Below are positions 1 to 7,120 of a stretch of DNA of 43,469 bases, piece by piece (the first letter of the stretch is position 1; every line of letters begins with the position of its first letter). Position numbers and translations under genes: made by a program. The notes beneath the pieces were generated by a model, which had not been told where the DNA came from, searched no databases, and saw only the letters and a list, made by a program, of their open reading frames with translations. The DNA is from Clostridiales bacterium DTU089 (GTDB lineage Bacteria; Bacillota; Clostridia; Oscillospirales; Acutalibacteraceae), in NCBI GenBank assembly GCA_001513045.1, contig LFSB01000031.1, positions 1 to 43,469 of the forward strand, read 5' to 3'.

Positions 1-764
1 ACAAAGCGGGTTCTCAGCCTTTCCTCAAGGGTTTGCATCTCCTTTGGAGGGCGGTCCGAGGTGAGCACTATCTGCTTTCCGGCAAGGTTAAGAGAGTCAA
101 AGGTGTGGAAAAATTCCTCCTGAGTCTGGATTTTACCTGCTATGAACTGAACATCGTCAACAAGCAAAACATCGGCGGAGCGGTATTTGTTGTGAAACTC
201 GGTCATATTCTTTTCGGCAAGGTACGAAATCAGCTCGTTGGTGAAGTTTTCACCGGAGGTATACACGATTTTAGCATTCGGAGTATTCTTTTCAATCTCC
301 TTCTGAATTGCGCACAGAAGGTGGGTCTTGCCGAGTCCGGAGCGTCCGTGCAGAAAAAGAGGATTGTAGACGCTGCCGGGATTTTTCGCAACCGCCTTTG
401 CGGCGGCATAGGCAAATTTGTTGGACGGACCGACAATAAAAGAGTCGAAGGTGTAGTCGAATTCGGACGGAAACTCCTCGCTCTTTTCGTGCGTCTCCGC
501 AACGGTATCGACAGGCACAACCTCAACCTTGATTTTGAAGCCGAGAACCTGCTCAAACGCGCTCTCAAGCTCTCCTAAATATCTGTCGTTTACGAACTTG
601 ATTTTAAAGTCGCTTATTCCGAGCGAGGCGGTTGTGCTGTCAAGCTTTAAAAGCTGAAGCGGCTCAATCCACAGAGTGTAGGCAACCTCGGTAATTTTTT
701 CGTTTTCAACGGCATTTTTGAATACCTCAAGCACGCCGTTCCATACGTCGGAGTATGATTCCAA
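1..764 (-). CDS. dnaA: Chromosomal replication initiator DnaA (N-terminal 254 codons; runs off the left edge)
   Basis: DnaA is the AAA+ ATPase that binds DnaA boxes, melts oriC and loads the replicative helicase. The visible part contains domain I (about residues 1-75), a short linker, and the start of the AAA+ domain. Walker A reads GRSGLGKTHL, Walker B reads VLLVDDVQF, and the sensor-1 region TSDRPP is followed by LEERLRTRF at the edge. The C-terminal DNA-binding domain lies outside the window. I chose TTG at 764 as start: GGAGGG sits 6 bases upstream and the protein then begins with ESYSDVW, as expected for domain I. It is divergent from rpmH, the normal arrangement in Firmicutes. The identification is certain; only the start is inferred. 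Confidence 0.96.
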   Translation of the reverse strand, partial: MESYSDVWNGVLEVFKNAVENEKITEVAYTLWIEPLQLLKLDSTTASLGISDFKIKFVNDRYLGELESAFEQVLGFKIKVEVVPVDTVAETHEKSEEFPSEFDYTFDSFIVGPSNKFAYAAAKAVAKNPGSVYNPLFLHGRSGLGKTHLLCAIQKEIEKNTPNAKIVYTSGENFTNELISYLAEKNMTEFHNKYRSADVLLVDDVQFIAGKIQTQEEFFHTFDSLNLAGKQIVLTSDRPPKEMQTLEERLRTRF

Positions 765-780
765 AAATATCCCTCCAAGA

Positions 781-950
781 CAGATTTGCAAAACTGTCCA
801 TAATAATCTATGTTAAATTATATATTTAATAGTCTATCATATATAAATATATATTTCAATATATAAAGAGAAAAAAATATGTATTTCAAACCGGATTTGA
901 AGCGCGCATAAACCCGGATAGGAAAATACAACCTATAAAAATAAAAAAAA
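781..950. other. AT-rich dnaA-rpmH intergenic region; possible DNA-unwinding element
   Basis: The 316-base gap between dnaA and rpmH contains no gene. About 110 bases near 800-910 are almost entirely A and T (runs such as TATATATTTAATA), far more than the surroundings. This position is one of the classic oriC flanks in Firmicutes. I found only one near-match to a DnaA box (TTATGGACA, complement of 796-804 region, one mismatch to TTATNCACA), so an origin function is a guess; the main box cluster could lie beyond the left edge between dnaA and dnaN. Confidence 0.35.
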
Positions 951-952
951 CA

Positions 953-982
953 TTGACAGACGACGGAAATATGTTATATAAT
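953..982 (+). promoter_or_regulatory. Sigma-A promoter of rpmH-rnpA
   Basis: TTGACA (953-958) and TATAAT (977-982) are both perfect consensus hexamers, 18 bases apart. Predicted start is near 989, leaving a leader of about 90 bases before rpmH. Confidence 0.8.
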
Positions 983-1080
983 TACCCCTTGCAGGGCGTA
1001 AAACCGCCCGACAACAATATCGCCGGAGGCGTTCGGGAGCTATCCTCGCGCCGGCAGAATACAGACGGGAGTTCGTTGGA

Positions 1081-1215
1081 ATGAAAAGAACGTATCAGCC
1101 GAAGAAAAGGCATAGAAAGATGGAACACGGTTTCCGCAAGAGAATGGCAGACAGAAACGGCCGCAAGGTTCTTGCGCGCCGCAGAGCAAAGGGCAGAAAA
1201 TCACTGACTTATTGA
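1081..1215 (+). CDS. rpmH: 50S ribosomal protein L34
   Basis: This 44-residue, very basic protein begins [13 protein letters not shown] and ends GRKSLTY. It matches L34 almost residue for residue, including the [22 protein letters not shown] core. L34 is a small protein of the large ribosomal subunit. It sits just downstream of a strong promoter and upstream of rnpA, an arrangement conserved in nearly all bacteria, where one transcript supplies both L34 and the RNase P protein. Length is exactly typical. Confidence 0.97.
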   Translation: MKRTYQPKKRHRKMEHGFRKRMADRNGRKVLARRRAKGRKSLTY

Positions 1216-1275
1216 TTTTAGCGTCCCGACTCACGCAAAAGGGAGCCTTGTGCCGCAGTTACGGGAGAGACAGCC

Positions 1276-1632
1276 TTGTCTGATTTTGTCACATTAAACC
1301 GCAACGGCGATTTTCGCCGTATGTATGCACGCGGAAAGGTCTATACGAATCCTGCGCTGGTTACTTATGTAATGAAAAACCGCGCGGGAATTTGTCGTAT
1401 AGGAATAACTACAAGTAAAAAGACGGGCAACGCAGTCGAAAGAAACCGTTCAAAACGCATCATAAGGGAGGCTTTCCGCGCAATACGCGGAGAGGTTGTC
1501 GGCTCTTATGATTTTGTTTTTGTATCAAGAGGCAAAACCAAGACGCTGAAAAGCACGGATGTCGGCAGGGTTATGCACGCACAGCTGAAAAATGCCGGTG
1601 TGCTTTCGTGCCGTACGGAGGAAAAACAGTGA
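1276..1632 (+). CDS. rnpA: Ribonuclease P protein component
   Basis: RnpA binds the catalytic RNase P RNA and helps it recognise pre-tRNA leaders. The protein is 118 residues, the usual length. It carries the family pattern: an N-terminal LNRNGDFRRMYARGK region, then the signature arginine helix ERNRSKRIIREAFR around residues 55-70, then YDFVFVSRG. The start is TTG at 1276, preceded by a GGGAGAG ribosome site. It lies 60 bases after rpmH and its stop overlaps the start of yidD by 4 bases, so the two are translationally coupled. Confidence 0.95.
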   Translation: MSDFVTLNRNGDFRRMYARGKVYTNPALVTYVMKNRAGICRIGITTSKKTGNAVERNRSKRIIREAFRAIRGEVVGSYDFVFVSRGKTKTLKSTDVGRVMHAQLKNAGVLSCRTEEKQ

Positions 1633-1856
1633 AATCGCTGCTGATAAGATTTATAAAATTTTACCGCAGAAGAATATCTCCTCTTTTTCCGCCGAGATGT
1701 CGCTATTATCCGACCTGTTCGGCGTATGCTCTTGAGGCGCTTGAGGTTCACGGCCTTGCCCGCGGCATGCTGCTGACGGTAAGAAGGCTTCTCAGATGCA
1801 ATATATTTTTTCCCGGAGGAGTTGATCCGGTTCCTCCGAAAAAAGACAGAAAATAA
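1629..1856 (+). CDS. yidD: Membrane protein insertion efficiency factor YidD
   Basis: This is a 75-residue protein of the YidD (DUF37) family, which associates with the inner membrane and assists YidC-dependent insertion. The hallmark CRYYPTCSAYALEAL, with its conserved cysteines and tyrosines, is present, followed by RCNIFFPGGVDPVP. I place the start at GTG 1629, overlapping the rnpA stop, because a GGAGG motif lies just upstream at 1618-1622. An in-frame start at 1608 would lie deep inside rnpA and has no better site. The rnpA-yidD-yidC order is standard. Confidence 0.93.
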   Translation: MKSLLIRFIKFYRRRISPLFPPRCRYYPTCSAYALEALEVHGLARGMLLTVRRLLRCNIFFPGGVDPVPPKKDRK

Positions 1857-1910
1857 ACAGGAAGGGTGCGCACGCCCCGGAAGGGTGTGTTTCGCATACG
1901 GTAACGCAAT

Positions 1911-2942
1911 ATGAGGCAAATTCTTGTTGTCCCGTTCGGGCTTATAATGTCCGCATTGTTTGCGCTGACGGGCAACTATCTTCTCTCTCTGCTTATTCTT
2001 ACGGTGTTTTTCAAGGTGATTCTTCTTCCCACGGCTGTAAGCCAGCAGAAGGGAACATCAAAGCAGGTGAGGCTTCAGCCCAAGATAAAGAAGATACAAA
2101 CCAAATTTGCGGGAGACCAGAGAAAAATAGGCGAGGAGACACAGGCGCTTTATTCAAGAGAGGGCTTCAACCCCACCTCTGCCGGCTGTCTTCCGTTGCT
2201 CATACAGTTTCCTATAATGATAGGCTTGTATGAGGTGCTTTACACTCCGCTTACCAACGTTCTCGGTGTTGCCTCCGGCAGCGTTGAAACGCTGAAAAGA
2301 GCATATCTCCTGTTCAAGGGCGTTGTTACTGATCCTTTAATATTTCAAACTACAAAAATTGATGATATAGTCAAGCAGGCAGTTTCGGATAAGCTGCTCA
2401 ACAACACCGCCTCGAGGGCGCTTGAGATAGACGTTCTCAAGAATTTTAAGGACATGGCGGTAAATGGCTCAGAAGCCGTAAGGGAGCTTCTTGCCTCGGT
2501 CGGCAACCTTTCCGACACAATTATCAGCTTCAATGAAAAGTTCAGCTTTATGGGTGTATATCTTGCAGACACTCCGCGCGACTACAAGGAGGTCGGAGCA
2601 AAGATACTTCTTATACCCTTGCTTGCCGGAGTGACCGCTCTTATGTCGGCAATATTTATGTATATCAAACAAAAGCAGAACAATCCCGAGCTTGCGAAGA
2701 ATCCGTCCATGGGCTGCATGACGTTCATGTCCCCGGCAATGTCGGTTATGTTTACGTTTATGTTCCCCGCAGGCGTCGGCGTTTACTGGATAATAACAAA
2801 TATTATAACCTTCGTTCAGACGATTGTGCTCAACTATACACACAGTCCGAAAAAGGTGATTGCACAAACCATGGTTGAGGAAACGATAACCAGACGCTCC
2901 CGCGAAAACATGATAAAAATGCGTGCACAGCTTGAAAAGTGA
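1911..2942 (+). CDS. yidC: Membrane protein insertase YidC/SpoIIIJ
   Basis: YidC inserts and folds integral membrane proteins, alone or with SecYEG. The 343-residue protein has the hydrophobic N-terminal segment LLILTVFFKVILLP followed by the basic stretch SQQKGTSKQVRLQPKIKKIQ, the coiled-coil C1 loop, then the FNPTSAGCLPLLIQFPIMIGLYEVL segment typical of TM2 (in pieces). The C-terminal hydrophobic pair is around residues 225-310. An extra-long loop of about 90 residues (roughly 125-215) separates the second and third conserved segments; such loops are common in clostridial homologues. There is no lipobox, unlike Bacillus SpoIIIJ. An in-frame stop at 1902-1904 limits the start to ATG 1911, although the ribosome site there is weak. 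Confidence 0.94.
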   Translation: MRQILVVPFGLIMSALFALTGNYLLSLLILTVFFKVILLPTAVSQQKGTSKQVRLQPKIKKIQTKFAGDQRKIGEETQALYSREGFNPTSAGCLPLLIQFPIMIGLYEVLYTPLTNVLGVASGSVETLKRAYLLFKGVVTDPLIFQTTKIDDIVKQAVSDKLLNNTASRALEIDVLKNFKDMAVNGSEAVRELLASVGNLSDTIISFNEKFSFMGVYLADTPRDYKEVGAKILLIPLLAGVTALMSAIFMYIKQKQNNPELAKNPSMGCMTFMSPAMSVMFTFMFPAGVGVYWIITNIITFVQTIVLNYTHSPKKVIAQTMVEETITRRSRENMIKMRAQLEK

Positions 2943-2986
2943 GTCAGAAACCCCGTTAGGGTTTACTATATTAGGTGGTGAAACAG

Positions 2987-3931
2987 TTGATTAAGGAAGC
3001 AATCGGAACAGGTGCAACAATCGACGAGGCAAAGGATGCGGCATTGGCTCTGCTCGGAGCTCCGGATGATGCGGAGATTACCTTTGAGACTCTTGCAATG
3101 CCTACAAAAAAGACGCTCGGCCTGTTCGGCGGTTCCCCAGCAAAGGTTAAGGTATCCTACGAGGTGCCGGATGAAAAACCCGCACCTGTAAAAGAGCCGG
3201 TAAGGCAGGCACCCAAGGCCGCTCCGGCAGCACAGAAGGCACCCGAAAAAAAGGCAGCTCCCGTGCCGGAAAAAAAGACTGTCGCTCCCGCGCGCGCGGC
3301 TGATGACAGCGAAAAGCCGGTAGCATATCTCAAGAGTATTCTTGCCGGAATGGGCTTTGAGGATGCTCAGATTAAGCAGCGTGAGGACGGCGAGGAGCTT
3401 ATCTACGAAATCGAGTGCGGAAACGATTACGGCAACATAATCGGCAGACGCGGCGAAACGCTCGATGCTATTCAGTATCTTACCAGACTTGTTGCAAACC
3501 GCGAGCCGGGAGACCACAGGAGAATATCGCTGAATGTCGGCGATTACCGTGAAAAACGCGAGGGAACGCTCCGCGCGCTTGCAAAGAGAAACGCGCAGCA
3601 GGTTTCGAGATACGGTAAAAACGTCGTCCTTGAGCCGATGAATCCCTATGAGCGCAGAATTATTCATACCGCGGTTCAGGAGATTGAGGGCGTAGAGTCA
3701 CATTCAATCGGCACTGATGATAACCGCAGAGTGGTTATCACACTCGCCGAGGGTGCGCATCCCACGGGCGGCTCAAGACCTCCCAGGGGCGGACAGAGAA
3801 ACGATTTCAGAGAGAGAAGGCCGGCTCCCGCTTCCGCACAGGACGGCGGCGAAGCAAGCAGAGCTCCCAAGAGCGATTCAACCTCTGCTGCGCGTTACGG
3901 CAAAATCGAGATACCCAAAAAAGACGTATAA
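2987..3931 (+). CDS. khpB: RNA-binding protein KhpB (Jag/EloR), Jag_N-KH-R3H
   Basis: KhpB/Jag is a cytoplasmic RNA-binding protein that, with KhpA, influences cell elongation and division in Gram-positives. Order of parts: a Jag_N domain (first 55 residues, ending KKTLGLFGGSPAKVKV), a Lys/Pro/Ala-rich linker, a KH domain with GNIIGRRGETLDAIQ, an R3H domain with the RxxxH core ERRIIH, and a disordered Gly/Arg-rich tail (GGSRPPRGGQ). I prefer TTG 2987 because AGGTGGTG ends 6 bases before it; in-frame GTG codons at 2975 and 2978 are alternatives. It follows yidC as usual. The usual partners mnmE, mnmG and rsmG do not follow; a terminator does. Confidence 0.93.
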   Translation: MIKEAIGTGATIDEAKDAALALLGAPDDAEITFETLAMPTKKTLGLFGGSPAKVKVSYEVPDEKPAPVKEPVRQAPKAAPAAQKAPEKKAAPVPEKKTVAPARAADDSEKPVAYLKSILAGMGFEDAQIKQREDGEELIYEIECGNDYGNIIGRRGETLDAIQYLTRLVANREPGDHRRISLNVGDYREKREGTLRALAKRNAQQVSRYGKNVVLEPMNPYERRIIHTAVQEIEGVESHSIGTDDNRRVVITLAEGAHPTGGSRPPRGGQRNDFRERRPAPASAQDGGEASRAPKSDSTSAARYGKIEIPKKDV

Positions 3932-3943
3932 GAGCATTTTTGC

Positions 3944-3974
3944 GGCGCTCCTTTGTGAAAGGGGCGCCTTTTTT
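3944..3974 (+). terminator. Rho-independent terminator after khpB
   Basis: An 11-bp stem (GGCGCTCCTTT / AAAGGGGCGCC, one G-T pair) with a GTG loop, followed by TTTTTT. It ends the rpmH-khpB transcript. Confidence 0.9.
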
Positions 3975-4029
3975 ATATCATTATCAATCGGGCTGAGCGA
4001 ATATAAATTCACCTTCCTGCGTTTGCCTC

Positions 4030-4058
4030 TTGAAAAAAACATTCAAGTGTGATATTAT
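4030..4058 (+). promoter_or_regulatory. Sigma-A promoter of the repeat lipoprotein gene
   Basis: TTGAAA (4030-4035), 17-base spacer, TATTAT (4053-4058). It lies 66 bases before the ATG. Confidence 0.65.
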
Positions 4059-4124
4059 AACCATATTACTGCGGGATGCAGTATATTTGTTCCTAAATTA
4101 ATTTGAAAAGGGTAGGGAAACAAC

Positions 4125-5222
4125 ATGAAAAAAATCTTATGTATTCTTCTTGTTACCGCAATGCTTCTTTCACTTGCGGCATGCGGCGGAGACAAGGGAG
4201 ACACCACCACAACCACAACGGCCGAAACCACAACCGAGGCACCCGTAGCCCAGACTACTGCAGAGCCTCAGAAGGTTGACGGCAATCTCGTAGCCAGCCT
4301 CAAGGACGGCGTTCTCGTTGATTCCAACGGAACCGCAATAACCTCAGTTGCAGACGGTCAGAAATTTGTTGCCGCGGACGGCAAGACTGTCGCGGAAGTC
4401 AAGGGCGATAAGGTTGTCGATGCTAACGGCAAGAAAATATTCACCGTTAAGGACGGCAAGCTCCTCGGTGCGGACGGCGCAGAAATCACCACAGAGCCGA
4501 CCACAGCTGCTCAGGGCGGCAACGACACTCCTTCTCAGGGCGGCAATGACACCACAACCACCACAAAGGCGAACACAAGCACCAAGCCTGAGGGCAAGGC
4601 TGCTATTGTTGAGTATTTCAACGCCGCTTCCAACAAAATAAAGACAGAAGCAAAGAGCGTTACACATCATTATTCAAAGATAAGCCTTAACGGCGCAACC
4701 ACCCTTCCCAAGTGGGCAAACACCGCACTCAAGCTTAAGGGCGGTGCCGATAAATTCATCAACGACCAGCTTACCAAAAACAGCAAGGGCGAGCAGGTAT
4801 ATACGGGCTCTGCCGAAATAAAGGCAAAATATCCCGTGGAAAACGAATCCTACAGCAGCAAGCTTACCGCGGCTGATGTCAGCAGCGCCACCTGCACAGA
4901 GGCAAACGGCGTTTACACCATCAAAATCGTCACGATAGCCGATGAAAAATCCTCCACTGTTCAGCACGGTCAGGGTCATGCACCCAAGGCGTTCAGCGTA
5001 GTTCTTCCCGGCGTTGTCAACGAAAACGTTTCCGGTGTTGCAAAAAGCTTCCTCGGCGGCGATGCTGAAATGAATTATCCCGCAAGCACCATCGTAGTAA
5101 CCGTTGATGTCGCGACAGGCCGCATTACAAAGGCAACCTATGACCTCAAATGGACAATAAACTTCGGCACAGACGTTATCATTCCGTTCACCACGGATGA
5201 TTCCTTCACCATTAACTGGTAA
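4125..5222 (+). CDS. Secreted lipoprotein with Thr-rich linker and short Gly/Asp repeats; function unknown
   Basis: The 365-residue protein starts with a lipoprotein signal: basic MKK, a hydrophobic core, and lipobox SLAAC with Cys20. A Thr-rich linker follows (about 27-48). Residues 61-123 form four repeats of 16-17 residues with the pattern DGxxVxxxNGxxIxxV (for example KVVDANGKKIFTV), likely short beta hairpins. A second Thr/Gly linker (about 125-155) leads to a C-terminal globular domain of about 210 residues rich in beta-strand patterns. I do not recognise that domain; its closing lines (TVDVATGRITKATYDLKW) resemble extracytoplasmic domains of unknown function in clostridial lipoproteins. 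Single-gene unit with its own promoter and terminator. The cell-surface location is well supported; function is not. Confidence 0.85.
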   Translation: MKKILCILLVTAMLLSLAACGGDKGDTTTTTTAETTTEAPVAQTTAEPQKVDGNLVASLKDGVLVDSNGTAITSVADGQKFVAADGKTVAEVKGDKVVDANGKKIFTVKDGKLLGADGAEITTEPTTAAQGGNDTPSQGGNDTTTTTKANTSTKPEGKAAIVEYFNAASNKIKTEAKSVTHHYSKISLNGATTLPKWANTALKLKGGADKFINDQLTKNSKGEQVYTGSAEIKAKYPVENESYSSKLTAADVSSATCTEANGVYTIKIVTIADEKSSTVQHGQGHAPKAFSVVLPGVVNENVSGVAKSFLGGDAEMNYPASTIVVTVDVATGRITKATYDLKWTINFGTDVIIPFTTDDSFTINW

Positions 5223-5240
5223 ATTGTAAACAAGCTTTTA

Positions 5241-5272
5241 AACGGCGCACCTGAAAAGGTGTGCCGTTTTTT
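5241..5272 (+). terminator. Rho-independent terminator after the lipoprotein gene
   Basis: A 12-bp stem AACGGCGCACCT / AGGTGTGCCGTT with a GAAA loop, followed by TTTTT. Confidence 0.9.
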
Positions 5273-5274
5273 CG

Positions 5275-5303
5275 TTGTAAAAATTGTGTTTTTGTGATAT
5301 ACT
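5275..5303 (+). promoter_or_regulatory. Sigma-A promoter of the Crp/Fnr gene
   Basis: TTGTAA (5275-5280), 17-base spacer, TATACT (5298-5303), starting right at the end of the previous terminator. Confidence 0.6.
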
Positions 5304-5324
5304 CGAAACAACGGGGTGATTTTG

Positions 5325-6002
5325 TTGAAAAATGACGATTGCAGAGCAGTGTTTGAAAAATTTTTCCCGTTCTGGGATAAGCTTACCGAAGACCAGCGCG
5401 ACAGGCTGTGCGAAAGCACGCTTCCGGCCGAGTATGAAAAGGGAAACAATGTGCACGGAGCAAACGGAGATTGTACGGGTGCGATATTTGTCAGAAGCGG
5501 TTCGCTCAGAGCGTATATGCTCTCGGAGGACGGGCGGGAAATAACCCTGTATCGTCTGTTTCCGGGTGACATATGTATGCTGTCCGCTTCCTGTGTAATA
5601 AAATCAATCACGTTTGACGTTTTTGTCGATGCCGAGGAAAGAAGCGGCTGTTATATTATAAATCCGGGCGTGTTTTCCGCGTTGTCAGAAGAAAATGTAT
5701 ATGTTGAAAACTTTGCGCTGCATACAGCCACAGAGCGTTTTTCCGACGTTATGTGGACGATGCAGCAAATTTTATTTATGAGCTTTGATAAGCGTCTGGC
5801 AGTTTTTCTGATTGATGAGCTGTCCAAAAACGGAGGCGACACGGTGGCTCTTACGCAGGAGCAGATAGCAAAGTATATCGGCTCTGCGCGCGAGGTCGTG
5901 TCGCGAATGCTTAAATATTTTTCTTCGGAGGGGCTTGTGGAGGTTTTGCGGGGCGGAGTCCGAATCACCGATAAAAAACGTCTTCAAAGTCTGACTTTTT
6001 AG
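5325..6002 (+). CDS. Crp/Fnr-family transcription regulator
   Basis: The protein is about 225 residues. An N-terminal cyclic-nucleotide-binding-type beta roll contains GAIFVRSGSLRAYML and LYRLFPGDICML. A long dimer helix follows. The C-terminal winged helix-turn-helix contains LTQEQIAKYIGSAREVVSR. The recognition helix carries RExxxR, the same residues that let CRP read GTGA half-sites. Cys residues occur at several places (for example 6 and near 70-80), but no Fnr-like N-terminal four-Cys cluster motif is evident, so the signal is unknown. Start: TTG 5325, 5 bases after GGGGTGA; GTG 5316 and TTG 5322 are alternatives. It ends 4 bases into the convergent trxA. I infer that it acts at the GTGAC-N3-GTCAC pair at 6387-6421. 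Confidence 0.9.
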   Translation: MKNDDCRAVFEKFFPFWDKLTEDQRDRLCESTLPAEYEKGNNVHGANGDCTGAIFVRSGSLRAYMLSEDGREITLYRLFPGDICMLSASCVIKSITFDVFVDAEERSGCYIINPGVFSALSEENVYVENFALHTATERFSDVMWTMQQILFMSFDKRLAVFLIDELSKNGGDTVALTQEQIAKYIGSAREVVSRMLKYFSSEGLVEVLRGGVRITDKKRLQSLTF

Positions 6003-6316
6003 CTGTTCTGTTCAAGCAAATTGAGGATTTCCTGCTTGGGCTTTGCTCCGACGGAGGTTGTAACAACCTGACCGCCCTTCATGACGACAAGAGTGGGTAT
6101 GCTCATCACACCGAACGCCTGTGCAAGCTCAGGCTGTTCATCGACGTTGACCTTGCCGACCTTTGCAAAGGTGACCTCCTGAGCGATTTCATCAACTATC
6201 GGCGAAACCATTCTGCACGGACCGCACCAGCTTGCCCAGAAATCAAGAAGAACGGGCTTGTCGGAGTTGCGTACCTCGTCGGTGAAGTTGTCTTTGGTTA
6301 TTGTAAGAACTGACAT
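5999..6316 (-). CDS. trxA: Thioredoxin
   Basis: A 105-residue thioredoxin with the active site WCGPC (FWASWCGPCRMVSP), the cis-Pro loop MSIPTLVV, and the usual fold order and length. It reduces protein disulfides in the cytoplasm, normally recycled by thioredoxin reductase, which is not in this window. ATG 6316 has AAAGGAG upstream. It is divergent from the rubredoxin/rubrerythrin/desulfoferrodoxin operon and shares a control region with it, suggesting co-regulation in redox or oxygen stress. Its stop region overlaps the end of the convergent Crp/Fnr gene. Confidence 0.97.
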   Translation of the reverse strand: MSVLTITKDNFTDEVRNSDKPVLLDFWASWCGPCRMVSPIVDEIAQEVTFAKVGKVNVDEQPELAQAFGVMSIPTLVVMKGGQVVTTSVGAKPKQEILNLLEQNS

Positions 6317-6358
6317 AACAGATGCTCCTTTTTTAATATTTTTGATTTGTATGCACTT

Positions 6359-6364
6359 AGTATA
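6359..6364 (-). promoter_or_regulatory. -10 element of the trxA promoter
   Basis: TATACT on the minus strand, with start predicted near 6352. No good -35 hexamer is seen 17 bases upstream (CGGTAA), while a Crp/Fnr-type operator is centred about 41 bases upstream. This is the geometry of an activator-dependent class II promoter. Confidence 0.55.
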
Positions 6365-6386
6365 CCCGTTTTAAAAGCTTTTTACC

Positions 6387-6421
6387 GTGACCGTGTCACG
6401 CGACTTTTGTGACCGCGTCAC
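6387..6421. promoter_or_regulatory. Tandem Crp/Fnr-type operators between trxA and the oxygen-defence operon
   Basis: Two 13-base inverted repeats, GTGACCGTGTCAC (6387-6399) and GTGACCGCGTCAC (6409-6421), have perfect 5-base arms and differ only in the middle. Their centres are 22 bases apart, two helical turns. GTGA/TCAC halves suit the RExxxR recognition helix of the neighbouring Crp/Fnr protein. The gap is one base shorter than the classic E. coli CRP site. Confidence 0.65.
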
Positions 6422-6441
6422 GGAAAAAAACGCAAAAACAA

Positions 6442-6447
6442 TATAAA
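6442..6447 (+). promoter_or_regulatory. -10 element of the rubredoxin operon promoter
   Basis: TATAAA, start predicted near 6454. The nearer operator (centre 6415) is about 39 bases upstream and the farther one about 61, mirroring the trxA side. Confidence 0.45.
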
Positions 6448-6474
6448 CTGATGACGAAAAGGAGGAATGCTCAC

Positions 6475-7116
6475 ATGAGAAAATTCGTATGTACCGTTTG
6501 CGGCTATGTCTATGACGAGGCAAAGGAAAAGCTGCGTTGGGACGAGCTGCCGGAGGACTGGAGGTGCCCTCTGTGCGGCGCCGCAAAGTCCGATTTTAAG
6601 GAGATTAGCGAGGAAGCGCCGGGCATTCCCGAAAAGAAGGCATCTGCTGTTCAGGCTCCGGAAATGAAGCAGCTCAATGCCGGAGAGCTTTCTGCACTGT
6701 GCTCCAATCTTGCAAAGGGCTGCGAAAAGCAATATCTTGCCGAGCAGGCGGCACTTTTCGGAGAGCTTGCCGATTATTACAAATCACATACTCCGCAGGT
6801 GCCGGAAAAGGATTTTGAAGCCATTCTTGAAAAAATAAATTCGGACCTTGAGGCCGGCTTTCCTGCAGCAAACGCAGCAGCGGCGGATGCCTCGGACAGG
6901 GGCGCGAAGCGTGCGCTTACCTGGAGCGAGAAGGTCACAAGAATACTTTCCTCACTGCTTGCCCGCTATGAAAAGGAGGGCGACGCAATGCTGGAAAACA
7001 CAAACGTTTTTGTGTGCGATATCTGCGGATTTATTTACATAGGTGACGAGGCTCCGGCGGTGTGTCCGATATGCAAGGTGCCGAATCTGAAAATAATAAA
7101 GCTTGAAAGGAGGTAA
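6475..7116 (+). CDS. Protein with two rubredoxin-type Fe(Cys)4 domains
   Basis: The 213-residue protein has a rubredoxin domain at its N-terminus (Cys6, Cys9, Cys31, Cys34; CTVCGYVYD and CPLCGAAK). A helical middle of about 130 residues follows, then a second, minimal rubredoxin-like knuckle at the C-terminus (CDICGFIY and CPICKVP). The N-terminal domain has 21 residues between the two CxxC pairs, about 8 fewer than a standard rubredoxin; short-loop rubredoxins are known in anaerobes. Rubredoxins pass single electrons, here plausibly to the rubrerythrin and superoxide reductase encoded next. ATG 6475 has GGAGG 9 bases upstream; an in-frame extension to 6409 would run through the operator and promoter. 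It is 4 bases from the next gene. Confidence 0.85.
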   Translation: MRKFVCTVCGYVYDEAKEKLRWDELPEDWRCPLCGAAKSDFKEISEEAPGIPEKKASAVQAPEMKQLNAGELSALCSNLAKGCEKQYLAEQAALFGELADYYKSHTPQVPEKDFEAILEKINSDLEAGFPAANAAAADASDRGAKRALTWSEKVTRILSSLLARYEKEGDAMLENTNVFVCDICGFIYIGDEAPAVCPICKVPNLKIIKLERR

Positions 7117-7120
7117 CGCC

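Noticed and set aside
781..950. Replication origin in the dnaA-rpmH gap
   Set aside because: Only one single-mismatch DnaA box was found; AT-richness alone is not enough, so it is listed only as a possible unwinding element.
6387..6421. Classic E. coli-type CRP sites
   Set aside because: The GTGA and TCAC halves are separated by 5 rather than 6 bases, so I call them Crp/Fnr-type rather than CRP sites.
7103..7120. Six-codon N-terminal extension of the ferredoxin-rubrerythrin protein
   Set aside because: The codons are the ribosome binding site itself (AAAGGAGG); ATG 7121 is the real start.
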